Of a stretch of 64,000 nucleotides of DNA, positions 35,128-46,507 are shown in pieces. The position numbers and the translations under genes were made by a program. Location: assembly GCA_033980235.1 (NCBI GenBank), contig CM067067.1, positions 4,654,289-4,718,288 on the forward strand, in the 5' to 3' direction. The notes beneath the pieces are model-generated. The model saw only the letters and a program-made list of their open reading frames with translations. It had not been told where the DNA came from and ran no database searches. This DNA is from Diadema setosum. Taxonomy: Eukaryota; Echinodermata; Echinoidea; Diadematoida; Diadematidae. Within the stretch, counting starts at the first letter, position 1; each line of letters opens with the position of its first letter.

Positions 35128-35584
35128 GTATACTTTCCAGTGACACAACATACACTCCTGCAACAATTGTCTTGGTCTTAGTTTATCCAGGGACTTGGGG
35201 TTAGGGTTGTAATAGGGTTTTAGGTTTAGTTTGATGTAAAGATTAGGATTAAAGTCAGGGTTATGTTTATGGGAGAATTTATGTTTGGCTTACCATGCAG
35301 ATATTTCATGGAAGCAATTGTTACGGGAACAAATGTCATGAAACCATATTTTCTACTCAGTAACCTGCTGTTGGTGAAATAACCTCTAGGGGAAATAAGA
35401 TGTACCGGTAGCCTCTAGAATATTTTGCTGTCTCTTGGAATCTCAAGTCACTTCAGTTTTGATTTTCATGTGACCGAATGAAATTTTGAGTCTTCAGGGG
35501 TGAAAAACTATGTACATGTACATTCAAATGATTGTGAAGAAGAAAGATGTTGTTCTCCCATTGCACCTTTCTTTTCATGGACTT

Positions 35585-35615
<31 letters not shown>

Positions 35616-35993
35616 TCTTTTTATATTTTTTTTTTCTACTCTTGCTGTTTATGCATAACCTTTCCCCTTGCTCAAATGCAGACACAGCAACAATGACTGG
35701 TTGTAATTTATGGTGTCATTGTCTCTTGTATCTTGCATCACTTGTAAGATATACACAAGAAAGTCATCAAAAATTAACCGAAAATTACCAGTTCTGATAT
35801 TGTACCCACTAAAGTTCTGATGACCAGAACACCAGAACACTAGATAGATATTTAATCCATCTAGCTGTTATATTGAAGGAAAAGAAATTATAAGGTAAGG
35901 ATTGTCGAGCTCAAGTTGATCATTTCTGAACTCACATTGGCCTCAGTGAAAACCATTTAACATGTTGTTTGCCTTGCTGTTGATCAATCCCAG
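35128..35993 (+). other. MESD: MESD intron 2
   Basis: Contains a degenerate TTAGGG-like stretch (35200-35275) and a (TC)n run (35590-35615). Nothing else recognised. Confidence 0.8.
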
Positions 35994-36333
35994 GTACATG
36001 GTAGATAGCAACCGTGCCATTTTCTTGCTGAATGATGGCTCCCTTGCCTGGGAAATGAAAGATTTCCTCATCCAGCAGGACAGGTGCCAAGAAGTGACTA
36101 TTGACAACAAGAGCTACTATGGCCGAGGATCTGGAAAGAAGACTGACGGGGCAGGAAACCTGTTGGAAGGAGAGGTGGAGGACAAGGCACAGAAGAAAGA
36201 TGGGAAGAAGACGACGAAAAAATCAAAGAAAAATGTGAAACCAACCAAAGATGACAATAAGGTGAAGAATGATGCCAAGGCTGCCAAACCAAAGAAGGAA
36301 GAGAGAGTTGAAGACAACAAGACAGAATTGTGA
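35994..36333 (+). CDS. MESD: MESD coding exon 3 (C-terminal escort region, KTEL)
   Basis: The acceptor is CAATCCCAG before 35994; AG+G restores Arg. It reads YMVDSNRAIFLLNDGSLAWE then MKDFLIQQDRCQEVTI, the end of the core domain (human SDRAIFMLRDGSYAWEIKDFLVGQDRC). A Lys-rich unstructured tail of about 70 residues follows, longer than in human. The protein ends DNKTEL and TGA at 36331-36333. KTEL is a KDEL-class ER-retrieval tail, where vertebrate MESD has REDL. Residues 142-254. Confidence 0.96.
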
Positions 36334-36590
36334 GAATATACAGGCATTGATCTGGCATCAATTAGATTGACTTTTACAATTTCCTTGATTGGATCATATA
36401 GTGGTATAATGCTTTACCCACCATATGTTTTGCTCAACTTAGTAAGACAATACTGTTGTGTGCTAGGGTTTATTCATGGATTTTTTTATTTTTTTTATTT
36501 ATTTTTTTTTTTAAGGGGCCATTTCTGCAGAATTTGTCAGTGGCAGTAACTAGACAACTCACTACAAAAGTTTTCACAGCAAATCAAATA

Positions 36591-36824
36591 CTGTATGCGT
36601 CAAATATTTCGCAAGGTGTTTATTTTCGCAAATTTCGTGAGTCGGGTGCTATTTGCGAAATTAAAGACACATGAAAATATTGACTCTGATCCCGATATGA
36701 ATGTGACGTGCACATATACATTTTCTCCATTCAGTATTTTCATTCAGAATTTAACCACTGGTGAAATCATCGGGAAGTCCCAATTCACAAAAATTTAGAC
36801 TCGCTAAATATATGCCGTATGCAG
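36591..36824. mobile_element. TA-flanked CTG...CAG MITE, copy 2
   Basis: TA at 36589-36590 and 36825-36826. The left end CTGTATGCGTCAAATATTTC pairs with the right end in reverse, CTGCATACGGCATATATTTA. Internal words (TTCGCAAATTTCG, CATGAAAATATTGA, GTGCACATATACA) recur in a weaker relative near 46300-46460. It lies about 260 bases after the MESD stop, probably within its 3' UTR. Confidence 0.7.
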
Positions 36825-38996
36825 TACCAGGATTACAGCAGCTTGTGTCTGTGGTTAGTTTGATAGATTTTTCATATTCTGAAATACGCATAAAGCAGCC
36901 AGCGTGAAGAGATTATTTTGCACTGTTAAGTACAATAATGACAAAACTTGAAATTTTAGCAGTATACTTTTATTACAAAATATGTGAGAGCTGCCAAAGT
37001 ATTTTGCACTAGATAGTGTCTGCCCAGATGTGCACAAATTGGTATAGCAATAAGTGCCACTGAAGGAAATTATAGAGCTTACATTACAATGCTCAGACAT
37101 TTATCTCAGGTCAGTGTTACATTAAGTGAGTTTCAAAGGACTTTTGCAAATTATGTAGACCCTTAATCTCACTGCCAAGGTACTGTGCTTCACTGGTGGA
37201 TATGATCTCCTGTTAGATGAATATATATTAAATTGATGCAGTGTTGGTCATTGGCATGTATTTCTCATGTCCTTGCACTGGTGTTTGCTGTGATGCTAGG
37301 TAAAATCTGTCCAAGCTAGATGTTTACTCTTGACAGAATTGAATGACAAGTATAAATAGAGTATATCTAGAGTTAAATCACCATTTTTACATGAATTTTT
37401 GAGATGTTGTGATTTTGATTAATGATGTATATTTTGACCACTTGCTGCACTGTGTGGGAATTCCAAGTTGTTTTTTGTGAGTCACAAGCAAATGAAAAGT
37501 GTAAAATTTCAGAATGAGGGTGAAGAGAAGGTGGTGTCATTACTGTCATTAATGCATACTTTTCTACAATCTTGTACTTCTGGATTAAGTTTAAGAAAAT
37601 GTGCTTCATGAAACATTGCAACTGATAAATTTAGATTTGTGCAGGAGTATATGTTTGAAGATGGATACATTAAATCTGAAAGGAAGAAGTGTCTTAAATG
37701 CTAAATGGGTTAAAAGAAATGAAAGAGGTGTATATCAACCTACATGTATTATTATTTTTAAGTTGGTGGGAGAATGTCTTTTTGTAAATTGTGTGTGTGT
37801 ACAACTGGATAGAAGATATTAGGAATTTGCAGCAAAATGCATGCAAGAAGTGAAATGTTGACAAAAAGGTCTAAAAAAAAAGATCGTTTGAAATGATAGT
37901 CTCACTCTCGGCATAAGCCATTAGGAAACAATTGTAGTAATGGCTGTTTAGTGTAAAAACATTCAAATTGTTGCACAAGTACTTTTCTGTTTAAGATAAA
38001 TCTTGTATATGATTTTCATTTCCTGAACGCCATTACAGTCAAGGCAAATTAATGAGTGAACATTTCAAACATAACATAATCATTATATCCCTACAACACG
38101 CCTTCCTTGAAATAAATGATGTGAAATATTATTACAGTATACTTACAATAGGAAAAGAAAGTTCTTTTTTTTTTTGGCACTAATTGCATGTCACACAAAT
38201 TTTGTGAAAATTTCCACTTGTACACTAGTTGGAAGTGCATGCAGATAGCAATTACTAACAATTTTGATTGGCTTATGCTTTGATCATCAGTTACAATTCC
38301 TTGCAAATATTTAAACCATGAATTTCTAGCACTTGGATAGGGTAGGGTAATCGGTACAAAGTGTGCCTGCTTTAGTCATCTTCTTGCTTCTTTTATCTTC
38401 AGCAGTTTACCTAACTGCATTACCAGTTTCCAGTTGGCAAGGTAGAACTTTTGAAATGACCTCTTAGTTGTTCTGATTGTAAAGCATTCATTTGCATTAA
38501 GTCATAGTCTATTAAGAATGTAAAAACAAAATAAAAATACTAAAAAAACAAGAAATGTGCTTGGTTGAGTATATGTCAGTGCAACTCAAATGTTTTTTTT
38601 TTTTATGAAGTATTTTCTTGCGGTATGTTTTTAGGCATTATACATTACGCTTTCTTGGCCTGTCACTCATTGAATCACTCTCAACTAATTTTCTTTTGAT
38701 TTTGCCACGGATTGTTCTGATGCTTGGTTAACAGCCAATTTAGGACAGTAGATTATCCTTTTCTATCACATGATCGCCAACAGAGAGTCTTTTTTTCTCT
38801 TCCTCCTTTTTTATGAAAAAAAATTAATTGCAATTGTTTTGTATATTTGCTTGACAAAATGTTTCATATACACTTGTAGCTGTATACATTATAATATGCC
38901 TTTGGATGCTATGGGTTAGAATGCAATATTTATGTATGTGGAGGATGAAGAATGATATACAATAGTGCCTTGTTTTCTCTTTGTATGTGTATCAGG

Positions 38997-39002
38997 AATA
39001 AA
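38997..39002 (+). terminator. Candidate MESD polyadenylation signal
   Basis: AATAAA in the context ATCAGGAATAAAGATGT, the cleanest signal downstream of MESD. It would imply a 3' UTR of about 2.7 kb. Other A/T-rich matches exist, so transcript evidence would be needed to choose. Confidence 0.25.
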
Positions 39003-41087
39003 GATGTAGACATAGTCTTAACACTATTCTTCCATTTTCATTGTTAGCTTATCAAGGCTTCAAAAATGTTTCAGCTCATAGTTTCCAGGATTATTCTGTA
39101 GATGGTTTATTATGTCTTGACATTTGTGGTTGTGGTTTAATGTCATGCTGTGCTAGTTACTGTTGTAACCTTTCCTTCCTTATCTATTTACTTCTTTTTT
39201 TTCTTATTATTATTATTGTTGTTGTTGGTATTGTTATCATTATTGTAATTGTATTGAGCTGCTTTACAAGATACATTTGGCAGGAATATATGTGAAAGGA
39301 AGAAATTATATACAGTTTTTTTAGTACACCAAGTTTCATTGTATAATTATGATCCACCAGAGCCCTTTTCCTTTGCAAGTTTTGTGTTTTGTTTGAAATT
39401 GTGGATGTTGTTGTTTGTAATTCTGCTTTTACTGATCTCAACACGAATGTGCAGTTTCATATATCCTGAAACAACTGAAAAGACTTGCTCTAACAAGTTG
39501 GGGTATATGTTTTGTGATAAGTTTTCATGGATATTCAGTGTTTACTTATAACTAACCCTAGTTTAATGAATGCACATTTTATGATTATTGTCATGAGCAG
39601 CCCTTGTGATACTGTAAAATGTCAGCAAGGACAGAATTTTACTCTTCAGTAGAGACTGCTGTGTGTGTATTACATAGATCTGCCTCTACTACTTTATGTA
39701 ATGATATTTATTGTATCTAAGAGTTAAAATGATTATCAGTTGTATTCCACCCTTATGTTGCACATGTTAATCAGGACTGCAAACATTTTTTTTTTCTATG
39801 CTGTTGTATAAAGCAAGTTAGACTTGAGGATTTAAAAATTGATCTATGCATTTGATTTGATTTTTTTTTTTTTTCAGAGCAGTTTCTTGCAGTTTTTTCA
39901 CCAAGAGAATATCGTATAGAAGAAGCATTGTTCACAATATGTTTGACCCACTTCTTTGGCATCTAGCCATGGTGTTGTAACAGAATAATAAAAATGCATG
40001 TCCAGCACAGCTCTGGTTCTGCTCGAAGTTCCCTGGAAACTTATCATGCTTTTATACGTACCAAGAGTGCTTAATTTGAGTGATGAATTATAAACATGAT
40101 TGCAATTAAGATTCGTATCATTGTTCATTCTCATGAATGAAGAAGGCTTCACAGATTCTGCCATTTTGAATTTCAGAGTGAGGAGGTTTGGCTTCTTAAG
40201 TTCCCATCAATTACTCTTGAGCCATCTTTCTGCGGGAGTGATTGGAAAGTGACCGTAACCTCCACCCCCTCCCCCCCCCCCAAAAAAAAAAAACAAAAAC
40301 AAAAACAAAAACAAAACATGATTGGAGTTCAGTATCATTCATACTGTTGTTTCATTGCTTAATTGATTAAAATCTTAATTTCTTTATCAGGAAAATGGTT
40401 CTTAGCACCACAAATCCTACTTTAAAAAATGCAAGTTTAGCCTGCTTTAAACTAATTTGTATATGAGAGCTCCATGTTATGGTATATGTAATACGTAGCT
40501 GTAATTTTCACTATTTCAGATGAATAAATCAAAATCAGTCAATTTAAACTTGATGCACATTTGTTTGAAGAAGATGAACATCTTGAAGTAGAAAGTTTTG
40601 GTAAAGAGAGTTTTTTTTTTTTTTTTAATTTGAAACATTGTATTGAGGTACTTGACACGAGTGAAGCCTAGATACAAATTCAAGCAGAAATCAAAATAAA
40701 GATTAAAATGTAGGCATTGTTTGTCACATTTTGGAAAAGACTTTTTAAGGTATTACCTTGCTTTGAGTGATAATGCTCTTATCATTGGCCAAATGTATAT
40801 TTGTGTTACCCAACAGCAAATTTATATGCACCTGGCAGGTGTAAAGAAGGTTTGTAGTGGCCTGAAATGTAATTAACTCTACCTATGTGATAAATAATGG
40901 GTAGTGCTGGGTACCAGTATTACAAGTAGGATTTTTTGAGGGGTTGTGATGTATCTTTTCATTTTCAATATATATGTTGTGTCATGTCATGGTTTGATTA
41001 ATAGCAAATGTTTACTCGTTATTTGTGTGTGGACATTGTGCTCACAGTATGTCATATGCGATTTTCTGCCTCCCCGTATCATGAATA

Positions 41088-41275
41088 CTGTAAAAGTGGA
41101 AATTTTGCGGTGTTGAAATTTTTGTGCATTTCGCGTAACCAGAAACTAGCGCGAAAATAAAAGCATATGCTCCTGTACTTGATATCTTAATTCCACAGAA
41201 TTAAAAACACACGAAAACTCTTCATACCCAGCCAAGAGCAAAAAATTAGTCACGCGAATATATCCACTTTTACAG
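41088..41275. mobile_element. TA-flanked CTG...CAG MITE, copy 3
   Basis: The left end CTGTAAAAGTGGAAATTTTG pairs with the right end in reverse, CTGTAAAAGTGGATATATTC. TA flanks at 41086-41087 and 41276-41277. This is the best-preserved terminal pair of the family, 188 bp. Confidence 0.8.
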
Positions 41276-41842
41276 TATCTTGTTTTGTTGGGGTTTTTTT
41301 GTCTGTTCTTTCCAAAAGTTACCCAGGGTTTAAACTGAAACTGCTATATAATTTACATAGCACTTTGTATGAAGCATGTTACATATGCAAGTATTTGTTA
41401 AGTAGGATTATTGAATATTCTATTATTGTTCTTTATAAGACATGTGAGATGTAATTCTGTATCCATTGTTATTTCCATGGAAAGTACTTGTGAAAATTAT
41501 TGTGTACTATGTAATATTTCTTTGTAAGATTCTTACAATATTGCAAAGCTATTTTCTCACATTTGTATGAATTGTGAAATGTAAGTTTTTCCATATTCTG
41601 TGCACTTTGTCATCCATGTGATAACTTCGAGTGCTTTCATTAAAAGTTATGTGAACAGCATGATCTTGCCTGTGTATATGTTTTGATTGTAGATATTTTT
41701 GTTGACATATTAAAACCATCAGAAAAATTATAGCTCTCAATAATATCACTATACATGTGTCTATGAATATTTATGAATGAGCCATCCATTATACCAGTTA
41801 TCAACAAAGGCATTTCTCCATGATTTTTATCTAGGTAGAATA

Positions 41843-42023
41843 CAGTCAACCTTGCATAGGCCAAGGTGGACTGAAGAAATAGCCTCAACTTACAGAAAAT
41901 TTGACTTATGAGGGATTAAAATCAATAGAATATAAGAGAAGAGAACTTGAAAAGACCTTCGAATTTTCAATAGGTGATTATTTTTACTTATGCAAGGTCG
42001 ACTTCTTAAAGCAAGGTTGACTG
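41843..42023. mobile_element. Tigger/pogo-like TA MITE
   Basis: The left end CAGTCAACCTTGCATAGGCC pairs with the right end in reverse, CAGTCAACCTTGCTTTAAGA, and an inner GACCTTGCATAAGT follows. TA at 41841-41842 and 42024-42025. CAG termini with TA duplications point to the Tc1/mariner-pogo group. 181 bp. Confidence 0.7.
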
Positions 42024-42498
42024 TACTGTATATCAAAATGATATATGATCTATTGTACAGTGTAGATTGCATGTACTACTTTCCAGGGAATGATGGATAT
42101 ATTTTTTCAGTGGATAACACAGAAAGCAGTAAGCACACGTGCTGTCATACAGACGCAGTGTGTTCTTTTCATGAATTTTACAAGCCAACTTTCATTCACA
42201 AAAATGAACAACCTACAAATAATTGAAGGCTCCTCAATAGCACAAAAGGTTCTGCGCATTAGTACTTGTTGGAAGTCACTGACATGTATTTTTTTCTTTT
42301 GAAAGTGATGATACATTTTGCTCATTCTGTCAAAGTGGGTCAATGAAATTAGGTATATATCTGATATACATAAGAGTATTGATTTTTCAATCAATGTATA
42401 TCTTGTAAGTCCCGCTTCATTAAATGTTATACAAAATATGGTGAATATACCAATATAACAAAAGCAAATATATATTTACCATAATCAAATCTTTTGAG

Positions 42499-42500
<2 letters not shown>

Positions 42501-42547
<47 letters not shown>
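42501..42547. repeat. (AT)n(AC)n microsatellite
   Basis: About 31 bases of alternating AT run directly into alternating AC. Confidence 0.95.
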
Positions 42548-42959
42548 TACAATGCAGCCTCTTAGATATACTTTTGCATTTACATACTGATATAATTTAA
42601 TTACAGCTTTTGTATATTCCTCTCTCTCTCTCTCTCTCTTTATGTTATACTAGTAGTTGGCTTGGCTTTTTAGTCTTATACGTTTTTGTATTGATCTTAC
42701 GATGTAGGTAAACCACAATCTTTGTCCAGCCTCCCAAGTACATGTATGTATGGTTTCACATACATGTAGTTGTCCTAGCTAGTGGCAAACTATTATTAGG
42801 TCTCGATGAATATGATAGAAATAATGCATGATTGGCATAGTTTTGCTCAAAGATCTGATTAGAATCTTCGAATACTTGTCATCGTGGTCTGTGTCATTTG
42901 TAGCATTACTGCTACGGTATCGCGCCGTGTGCTTTGAACATGGATTGCCGTCTTGAAAA

Positions 42960-43115
42960 TGTTACATTTGATTGGTTTGTTAAGGAAAGGGGGCGTAGGG
43001 CGCGCATTTCGTCTGCCTAAATACTTGACTGCCATTGGTTGTTTGACGTACATCGAAATGACGTTTGGGGTCATCTCTTCATTTATATATGCAAATTAGG
43101 TATGCAGCTAAATAC
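42960..43115 (+). promoter_or_regulatory. SIN3A: Candidate SIN3A core promoter
   Basis: Two inverted CCAAT motifs (GATTGGTTTG near 42970 and CATTGGTTGT near 43033), two TGACGT CRE-like half sites (43044-43066), and TTTATATATGCAAAT at 43082-43096, a TATA-like stretch fused to an ATGCAAAT octamer. They lie in that order upstream of the probable first exon. CpG density rises here relative to the AT-rich surroundings. Assignment to SIN3A is inferred from position. Confidence 0.45.
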
Positions 43116-43594
43116 GGGAGTGAAGAAGGCCTTGTCAGCTTCGTGCTAATATCTTACGGAATCTTTAACATCGGATAAATTTCACCGGTAATGATTCATT
43201 TTTTCAGTTTTGTTCAAGTGTGGAAATTTACTGTTCTATGAAGTGTATTCTTGGGAATATTTTGTTCAGGATTGCCTGTGAATATTATCTGCTGGTATTG
43301 TGAGCGTAGATCGTTGGATCTCGTCACCGGAGTTTCGCGTAGTAAACCCCACTGCTTGCGAGGTTCCACCGTACACGACCAGCTGGTCGAGTGATCAACC
43401 AGTTCTTGTTTTCCTTCATATTTTTATGTTTGCCAGAAAGTTTGCCGTAGCTGTGGTAAATTCCATTCCGCAATCCAATTTTGTAAACACCAGCCTTCGA
43501 GAGGTAGTTTTGTCACTTCACATAGGTGGTAAAATATCGCCAGAAAGTCAATGTTTTGATGATCAGGAGGGTGGTATTCGACCGGATTGTACAG
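43116..43594 (+). other. SIN3A: Probable first exon of SIN3A (5' UTR, possibly coding at its 3' end)
   Basis: Less AT-rich segment ending in a strong donor, TGTACAG/GTAAGC, at 43594/43595. It contains an open frame of about 98 codons upstream of the donor with ATG at 43426. If spliced to the acceptor at 61301 (GTAG), that frame stays open (G+TG gives Val) into the conserved MKR start at 61349, predicting a 72-residue N-terminal extension. The ATG has poor context (T at -3), so it may act as an untranslated leader or be bypassed. The 5' boundary is approximate. Splicing to SIN3A is inferred from strand, donor and lack of another downstream gene. Confidence 0.5.
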
Positions 43595-46460
43595 GTAAGC
43601 CCGTTTCGAAAATGCGTGCCGTTCTTACCAAAGTAAATCGTCCTACGTTGTTCTTCGCAAGCTATTTTGCACTCATTTTCTACTAAGTGAATGTCTAGTA
43701 TGTATGTATCTAAAAGGTAAGTATCTCAAGGTTTTGAAGTGTAATATAATGAATGTATTCCATATCGCTTTCACTCGAAATGCTTTTCTCTCTCATGTTT
43801 GCTGTGCCCCAAATCTGATACGGCGTGTAGTAGATGGACGCAAAAGACGCACAACGTATGCACATTTTCACAATGGGTGAATGAGAATGATTGTACGCAG
43901 GACAGCACAGATCAGTAGGTGCGCGATTTTCGAGTGTTGTATTCTGCTCTCTGGGCTGTGAAAATTGGAGATATGCGTACATTACGTACTCTCAAGTCTT
44001 AGGATCATGTTATGTACTTAGGTTAAGCTTAAGACACTGTATAATGCTTGTTATTTGCAATCCAATTGACAAATGCATAATGTCTTTTCAAAACGGAGCT
44101 GATTACGGCTTCCTGGTTTTTCTTGGATTTTGTTTATCGGTTGAAACCATTTTGAATCTGCAGGGGTGTTATATCAAATCAGCTTTTCAGAGGGAATTGA
44201 GCTCGTGTGCAATTTATCATTTTAGAGATTTATTCTTCCTAATAACATGAGGTGGAAAAAAAATATTTTGTTGTAGTCATGTTTCTATTAGATTAGGAGT
44301 ATTTTGTGCAGCACATTGATATGAAGTGTAAGATGATATATAACCAATAAAATGCTACTCTTATTCGCTATACCTGTACTAAAATGGTTCATGCTTGCTC
44401 AACCTGATGGTTTGCGTCGGCCATATTTGACACAGCAACAACTATGCTGCTGACATCAACGAGTGCAGCAGGCAGATTTAGAGACTTAGCTTCCCACACA
44501 GTTTTATTTTTCTAAGAGATTAACTGGCATTGTATATTCATACTTTAAAAGATTATTAGGAATTTATAGACTTCTATGAACATTTCAGACACTGGTGAAA
44601 ATAAGCAGTAGCTTTAGGACCTACTAAATCTGTGCTCATGTTAGATATTTCACATTATCTAGTCAAGACTGTAGTGTACAAGTGGTGCAAGTATATAAGT
44701 GTATGCACCGTCTGTAACGTTAGGAGTAAAATGATCTAGCCTGTTCAAAAAGGGCCATGTTGTTACGTACAGTGTAGGCTGAGTATCATGACATGGCACA
44801 AATGGTAGAGCATTGCCATTAGTCAGAGAATGTGCTTACAATTACTGTTTTTTTCCTTCATCAGTTCTATGAAACATGAATGAGAAAGTCTTCAATACTA
44901 TTACTATGTTGATTTGACCGAGTACTGGTACACATGTACAATGCAGGCCCTATGTATGGTACATGTCATATGTACAACTACATGTACACTGGGACTCATG
45001 GGAGTGTGCTGTACACTGGGAGTGTATGTAGACCCTACATTGTATTTAATAGTCCTTGATCTAGTTGTAGGTGCTGTTTCTTTGTACATGTAGATTTAAC
45101 ACAGATTTGCTGGAGTGTTAGCAATAAAATTAGACAGCTGGTCGGACCATACCACAGCCTAAGCCTACAATATGCATATTATCCTCTGGGTTCTTCATGT
45201 TACCAGTGGATGATAGTGCAAGTTTCTGTGTACTGTTTAAAGCTGTTATATTCATGAGGGTTTAATTTTCATTAATTTCGCGAATCACGGTTAGGTCGCG
45301 AATTTAAGAACGAGAATGTTGCCATGTGCTAGGGGAATAGTGCATTTTTTATTAGCGTCAGCGTCGAAAACATCTCTCTTAAATGTCTGTAACCTCATTT
45401 GCGAAAATATCTGTACTTGAAAATAGAAGGTTATATAGCATCAAAGGGCTTCTCATTAAGAGTTGAATGCCTGACACTAGTGGTGGTTATTTGCAGGGTG
45501 AAAATATACATGTAATATTGTTAATATACAGTTTCATACAAGATTGCTTTTTGTAAGTAACACAGGTATAATTTATATATAGGCCTACAAGCCATCTAGT
45601 GGCAATATCATTTGTAATGAAAATATGCTGGCCAGTAGCTAGTGACAGGAAATGGAGCCAAGATTTGCAAAATTAAAGTGCTCATGAAAGCTCTTTTATA
45701 AACTGTATATTATGCATTGAATTCCAGTGGCAATTCGCAAAAAAATTGCTTGTGGCAAAAAACGGCTGTCGTCTCCAATTTGTGAAAATTTCATGCCACC
45801 AAAATTTCTTGCTTTGCAGTACAGTTTGTGAATAATGTGTGCAAATGATGCCATGTGCAAGAGAATTATTGTGGAGACCTCATTTGTAATCAGTTATTTC
45901 CCTATGACACTTAAATTACTGTACATTATTTTATACATGTTGTGCTCACTACGATGTAAACCTTTTTACCAGCGTTCATCGTAGGGAAACAAACTCAAAC
46001 CCACTGAGAGATGAGAAAATATGGTACAAACATGCTGTATGGTTAGGCAGCCTGCTGCGTTTCTTCAGTTTTTATGGTTACAAAATTTCATAGCAATAAG
46101 ATGAAATGCAGAAGTTGTATTGCACATGCTCCACGCTTTACACCAGCAATCCCATCATGTTTGCAACTAAAATTTTTCCAAGCTTTATCATGATCATCTG
46201 GTGTCACCCTTTGGGCAAAATAATGAGGGAAGAAAAGTCTGCCACCTCTGAGCTGACGCCATACATTTTATGTTGTGTGTGGTTTTTATTTCCCTAGATT
46301 TTGCAAATCAGATGCTTTTTGTGAGTTAAACAACAGACGAAAATATTAACTGTGATCCTGACATTAGTGCAACCTGCACATATATATTCTTCGTTTATTG
46401 CTGTACTCTATGATCGCGATTTTAATCACTCACAAATTTGTCATACAGTCCCGATTCGCC

Positions 46461-46467
<7 letters not shown>

Positions 46468-46503
<36 letters not shown>
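46468..46503. repeat. (GA)n microsatellite
   Basis: About 36 bases of GA dinucleotide, next to a weak relative of the CTG...CAG MITE family (46300-46460). Confidence 0.95.

Positions 46504-46507
<4 letters not shown>

Larger units (their letters stand above)
36334..42959 (+). other. MESD 3' UTR and MESD-SIN3A intergenic region
   Basis: AT-rich with no coding exon recognised. Holds MITEs at 36591-36824, 41088-41275 and 41843-42023, A/C-rich tracts (40262-40317), and (AT)n/(AC)n at 42501-42547 followed by (TC)n at 42621-42640. A candidate polyadenylation signal is listed at 38997. Confidence 0.65.
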
